Of a DNA stretch of 6,536 bases, positions 5,420 to 6,536 are shown one piece after another. A program made the translations under genes and the position numbers. The notes below the pieces were generated by a model. The model did not search any database, was not told where the DNA came from, and was given only the letters and a program-made list of their open reading frames with translations. This stretch comes from Candidatus Nitrosotalea sp. FS. GTDB lineage: Archaea > Thermoproteota > Nitrososphaeria > Nitrososphaerales > Nitrosopumilaceae. Location: contig NZ_RCMC01000037.1 in NCBI RefSeq assembly GCF_011319475.1, positions 22,694 through 29,229 on the forward strand, given 5' to 3'. The stretch's first letter is position 1; each line of letters starts with the position of its first letter.

Positions 5420-5426
5420 TTATAAA
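5420..5426 (-). promoter_or_regulatory. Probable TATA box of rps19e-PDCD5
   Basis: TTTATAA on the minus strand is identical to the ribB TATA heptamer and centred 28 nt before the S19e ATG at 5395, in the 39-nt gap after rnp4. It implies a leaderless S19e mRNA independent of rnp4 read-through, and argues against the upstream TTG start, which would fall before the predicted transcription start. Confidence 0.55.
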
Positions 5427-5434
5427 TCATTGAC

Positions 5435-5746
5435 CTATAGAATTTGTTTTTTAATTATCTTTCTATATGTGTGATTACAAAAACTGCATGTAATGCGTAT
5501 TGATTTTACATTGCTTCTTCCTATTCTCACTCGCGCTGTAAATCCTGGCATTATGAATTTTTTACATTTTTTGCAGTAATTTGCCCGCAATTCATAGGGC
5601 ATTCTAATACGGTATTTCGTACAAAGTCTCTTGGCAAGTGTTGCTTGCCTTTCTGCCAATTCAGGATTAGATCTTGCGTTTGACATGGCATTTTTAATTA
5701 GAATTTGCATTCGTTCTATCAAGAGATCCTTAATTGCAGGTTTCAT
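5435..5746 (-). CDS. rnp4: Ribonuclease P protein component 4 (Rpp21/Rpr2 family)
   Basis: A protein cofactor of archaeal RNase P, the ribonucleoprotein that removes 5' leaders from pre-tRNA. The Rpp21 subunit pairs with Rpp29 and binds the specificity domain of the RNA. This 103-residue protein shows the family layout: an N-terminal helical region (about 1-45) with RIRMPYELRANYCKKC (46-61), then a zinc ribbon with C58, C61, C87 and C90 (two CxxC pairs), joined by the basic strand FTARVRIGR (69-77). The C-terminus is strongly basic. The ATG at 5746 lies 26 nt after a TATA-like element, suggesting a leaderless mRNA. The gene is divergent from nep1 across 34 bp and is followed by rps19e, so RNA processing and ribosome assembly genes share this block. 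Confidence 0.9.
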   Translation of the reverse strand: MKPAIKDLLIERMQILIKNAMSNARSNPELAERQATLAKRLCTKYRIRMPYELRANYCKKCKKFIMPGFTARVRIGRSNVKSIRITCSFCNHTYRKIIKKQIL

Positions 5747-5750
5747 GTTG

Positions 5751-5757
5751 TTTAATA
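5751..5757 (+). promoter_or_regulatory. Probable TATA box of nep1
   Basis: TTTAATA on the plus strand is centred about 27 nt before the nep1 TTG start at 5781, which fits a leaderless transcript. It lies within the start region of the opposite gene rnp4, so the two promoters interleave in a 34-bp gap. Confidence 0.5.
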
Positions 5758-5767
5758 ATTCCCACCC

Positions 5768-5775
5768 TTAAAATA
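5768..5775 (-). promoter_or_regulatory. Probable TATA box of rnp4
   Basis: TATTTTAA on the minus strand is centred about 26 nt before the rnp4 ATG at 5746. It sits only about 10 nt from the nep1 start codon on the other strand, so the rnp4 preinitiation complex would cover the nep1 start site. Confidence 0.45.
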
Positions 5776-5780
5776 CAATC

Positions 5781-6449
5781 TTGCTCTCGCTTGTAATAGC
5801 AGAATCTGCTTTAGAATTAGTACCTAAAGAGATGCATAGACACAATTCTGTTACAGCGTCTGCCAGAAGATTTAACAAAAAACCGTCTGAAATTTTGCTT
5901 GACGTCTCATGGCATTTTGCCGCAATGAAGGGAATCAAGAACGAGATAAAAAGAGGAAGGCCTGATCTTGTTCATTTTTCACTCCTTGAAGCTTGTAGCA
6001 TTCCTCTCTATTTTGAAGACAAGCTGAATGTGTTTGTTCATACCATTGATGACAAAGTTATTTCTGTGGGCAAAAATGTAAGATTGCCAAAATCATATCA
6101 TAGATTCACAGGACTTGTTGAAAAACTGTATGCCACCAAAGAGATCAAAGAGAACAACAACACACTTCTTACAATAAAGGACATGAGTTTGGGAGATCTA
6201 ATTAGAAAAATTGACCCAGAACAGACGATTGCACTTTCAAGCAAAGGTGTCAAAAGCTCTTATCAAAAATTAGCTGAAGAGGTAGACAACAACACTTGTC
6301 TTGTAATAGGAGGATTTTCAAAAGGTCAATTTTTTGATAAGAATAAAGAATATTTTGACAAGACAATAGCTGTAGACAAAAATCCACTTGAAGCTCACAT
6401 CATAATTTCACGTGTACTCTATGAGTGCGAAAAAAGAATTATTATGTAG
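5781..6449 (+). CDS. nep1: 16S rRNA pseudouridine N1-methyltransferase Nep1 (SPOUT/Emg1 family)
   Basis: Nep1 methylates N1 of a helix-35 pseudouridine in small-subunit rRNA using S-adenosylmethionine, and acts as a dimeric ribosome assembly factor. The 222 residues carry the family blocks LVIAESALELVP (4-15), RGRPDLVHFSLLEA (58-71, with the RNA-contacting RPD), NVFVHTIDD (83-91), RLPKSYHRFTGLVE (101-114, RNA-binding arginines), VIGGFSKGQF (175-184, SAM-binding knot loop) and a C-terminal LEAHIIISRVLYECE helix (203-217) in the alpha/beta knot. The start is TTG at 5781: an in-frame stop occurs at 5769-5771, no ATG precedes the conserved LVIAESALE, and a TATA box lies 27 nt upstream. It is divergent from rnp4 and precedes tRNA-Gly by 20 nt. 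Nep1 and Rps19 are linked in yeast small-subunit assembly; here their genes are about 390 nt apart. Confidence 0.95.
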   Translation: MLSLVIAESALELVPKEMHRHNSVTASARRFNKKPSEILLDVSWHFAAMKGIKNEIKRGRPDLVHFSLLEACSIPLYFEDKLNVFVHTIDDKVISVGKNVRLPKSYHRFTGLVEKLYATKEIKENNNTLLTIKDMSLGDLIRKIDPEQTIALSSKGVKSSYQKLAEEVDNNTCLVIGGFSKGQFFDKNKEYFDKTIAVDKNPLEAHIIISRVLYECEKRIIM

Positions 6450-6469
6450 GTCCAAGATTGGCACAGTGA

Positions 6470-6536
6470 GCGGTCGTAGTATAGTTTGGTTAGTACACTG
6501 GCCTTCCAAGCCCGTTACCCGGGTTCAAATCCCGGC
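6470..6536 (+). tRNA. tRNA-Gly (anticodon UCC), 3' end cut by the window edge
   Basis: The first 67 nt fold as a tRNA: acceptor 5' strand GCGGTCG (6470-6476), D-stem GTAT/GTAC with a 10-nt loop containing GG, anticodon stem CTGGC/GCCCG, anticodon loop CTTCCAA with UCC at 6505-6507, a 4-nt variable loop, and T-arm CCGGG-TTCAAAT-CCCGG. The window ends at position 66 (C, pairing G7); the remaining acceptor strand and discriminator are outside. UCC reads GGA/GGG, so glycine. The anticodon stem has a U28-C42 mismatch (6499/6513). No intron is seen at 37/38. An AT-rich TTATTAT (6439-6445), inside the nep1 3' end, lies about 28 nt upstream and may serve as its TATA box. Confidence 0.92.

Overview
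The window looks like chromosomal DNA of an AT-rich archaeon, most likely an ammonia-oxidising Nitrososphaerota (Thaumarchaeota) of the Nitrosopumilus type. The evidence is archaeal GTP cyclohydrolase III, archaeal/eukaryotic-type S19e, PDCD5, RNase P Rpp21 and Nep1, TATA boxes about 26-29 nt upstream of start codons (leaderless-type promoters), and an enoyl-CoA reductase that resembles the acryloyl-CoA reductase of the thaumarchaeal 3-hydroxypropionate/4-hydroxybutyrate (HP/HB) cycle. The species assignment is inference.

Layout, left to right. Positions 1-1962 (minus strand) hold a tightly overlapping riboflavin operon, transcribed ribB, ribH, arfA (GTP cyclohydrolase III), then a truncated gene that starts like an amidohydrolase and runs off the left edge. 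A TATA box and an operator-like cluster of three TGGTAAT half-sites lie upstream of ribB. Positions 2031-2621 (minus) hold ribE, a bacterial-type two-barrel riboflavin synthase, 68 nt upstream of ribB. Positions 2692-4609 (minus) hold two acyl-CoA genes: an enoyl-CoA reductase of the crotonyl-CoA carboxylase/reductase branch, then 13 nt later a CitE-like (HpcH/HpaI) lyase. Positions 4657-5746 (minus) form an information-processing block: RNase P subunit Rpp21, ribosomal protein S19e and a PDCD5-family protein. On the plus strand, divergent from it across 34 bp, is nep1 (16S rRNA pseudouridine methyltransferase), followed by the first 67 nt of tRNA-Gly(UCC), cut by the right edge.

How the genes fit together. 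arfA opens the archaeal flavin/deazaflavin branch from GTP, ribB makes the four-carbon unit from ribulose 5-phosphate, ribH condenses that unit with the pyrimidine, and ribE dismutates the lumazine to riboflavin. The deformylation, reduction and deamination steps are not visible here; the truncated amidohydrolase is a candidate for one of the hydrolytic ones. Nep1 and S19e are functionally linked in small-subunit assembly in yeast and are close neighbours here. There are no mobile elements, CRISPR arrays or gene-free stretches over 300 nt.
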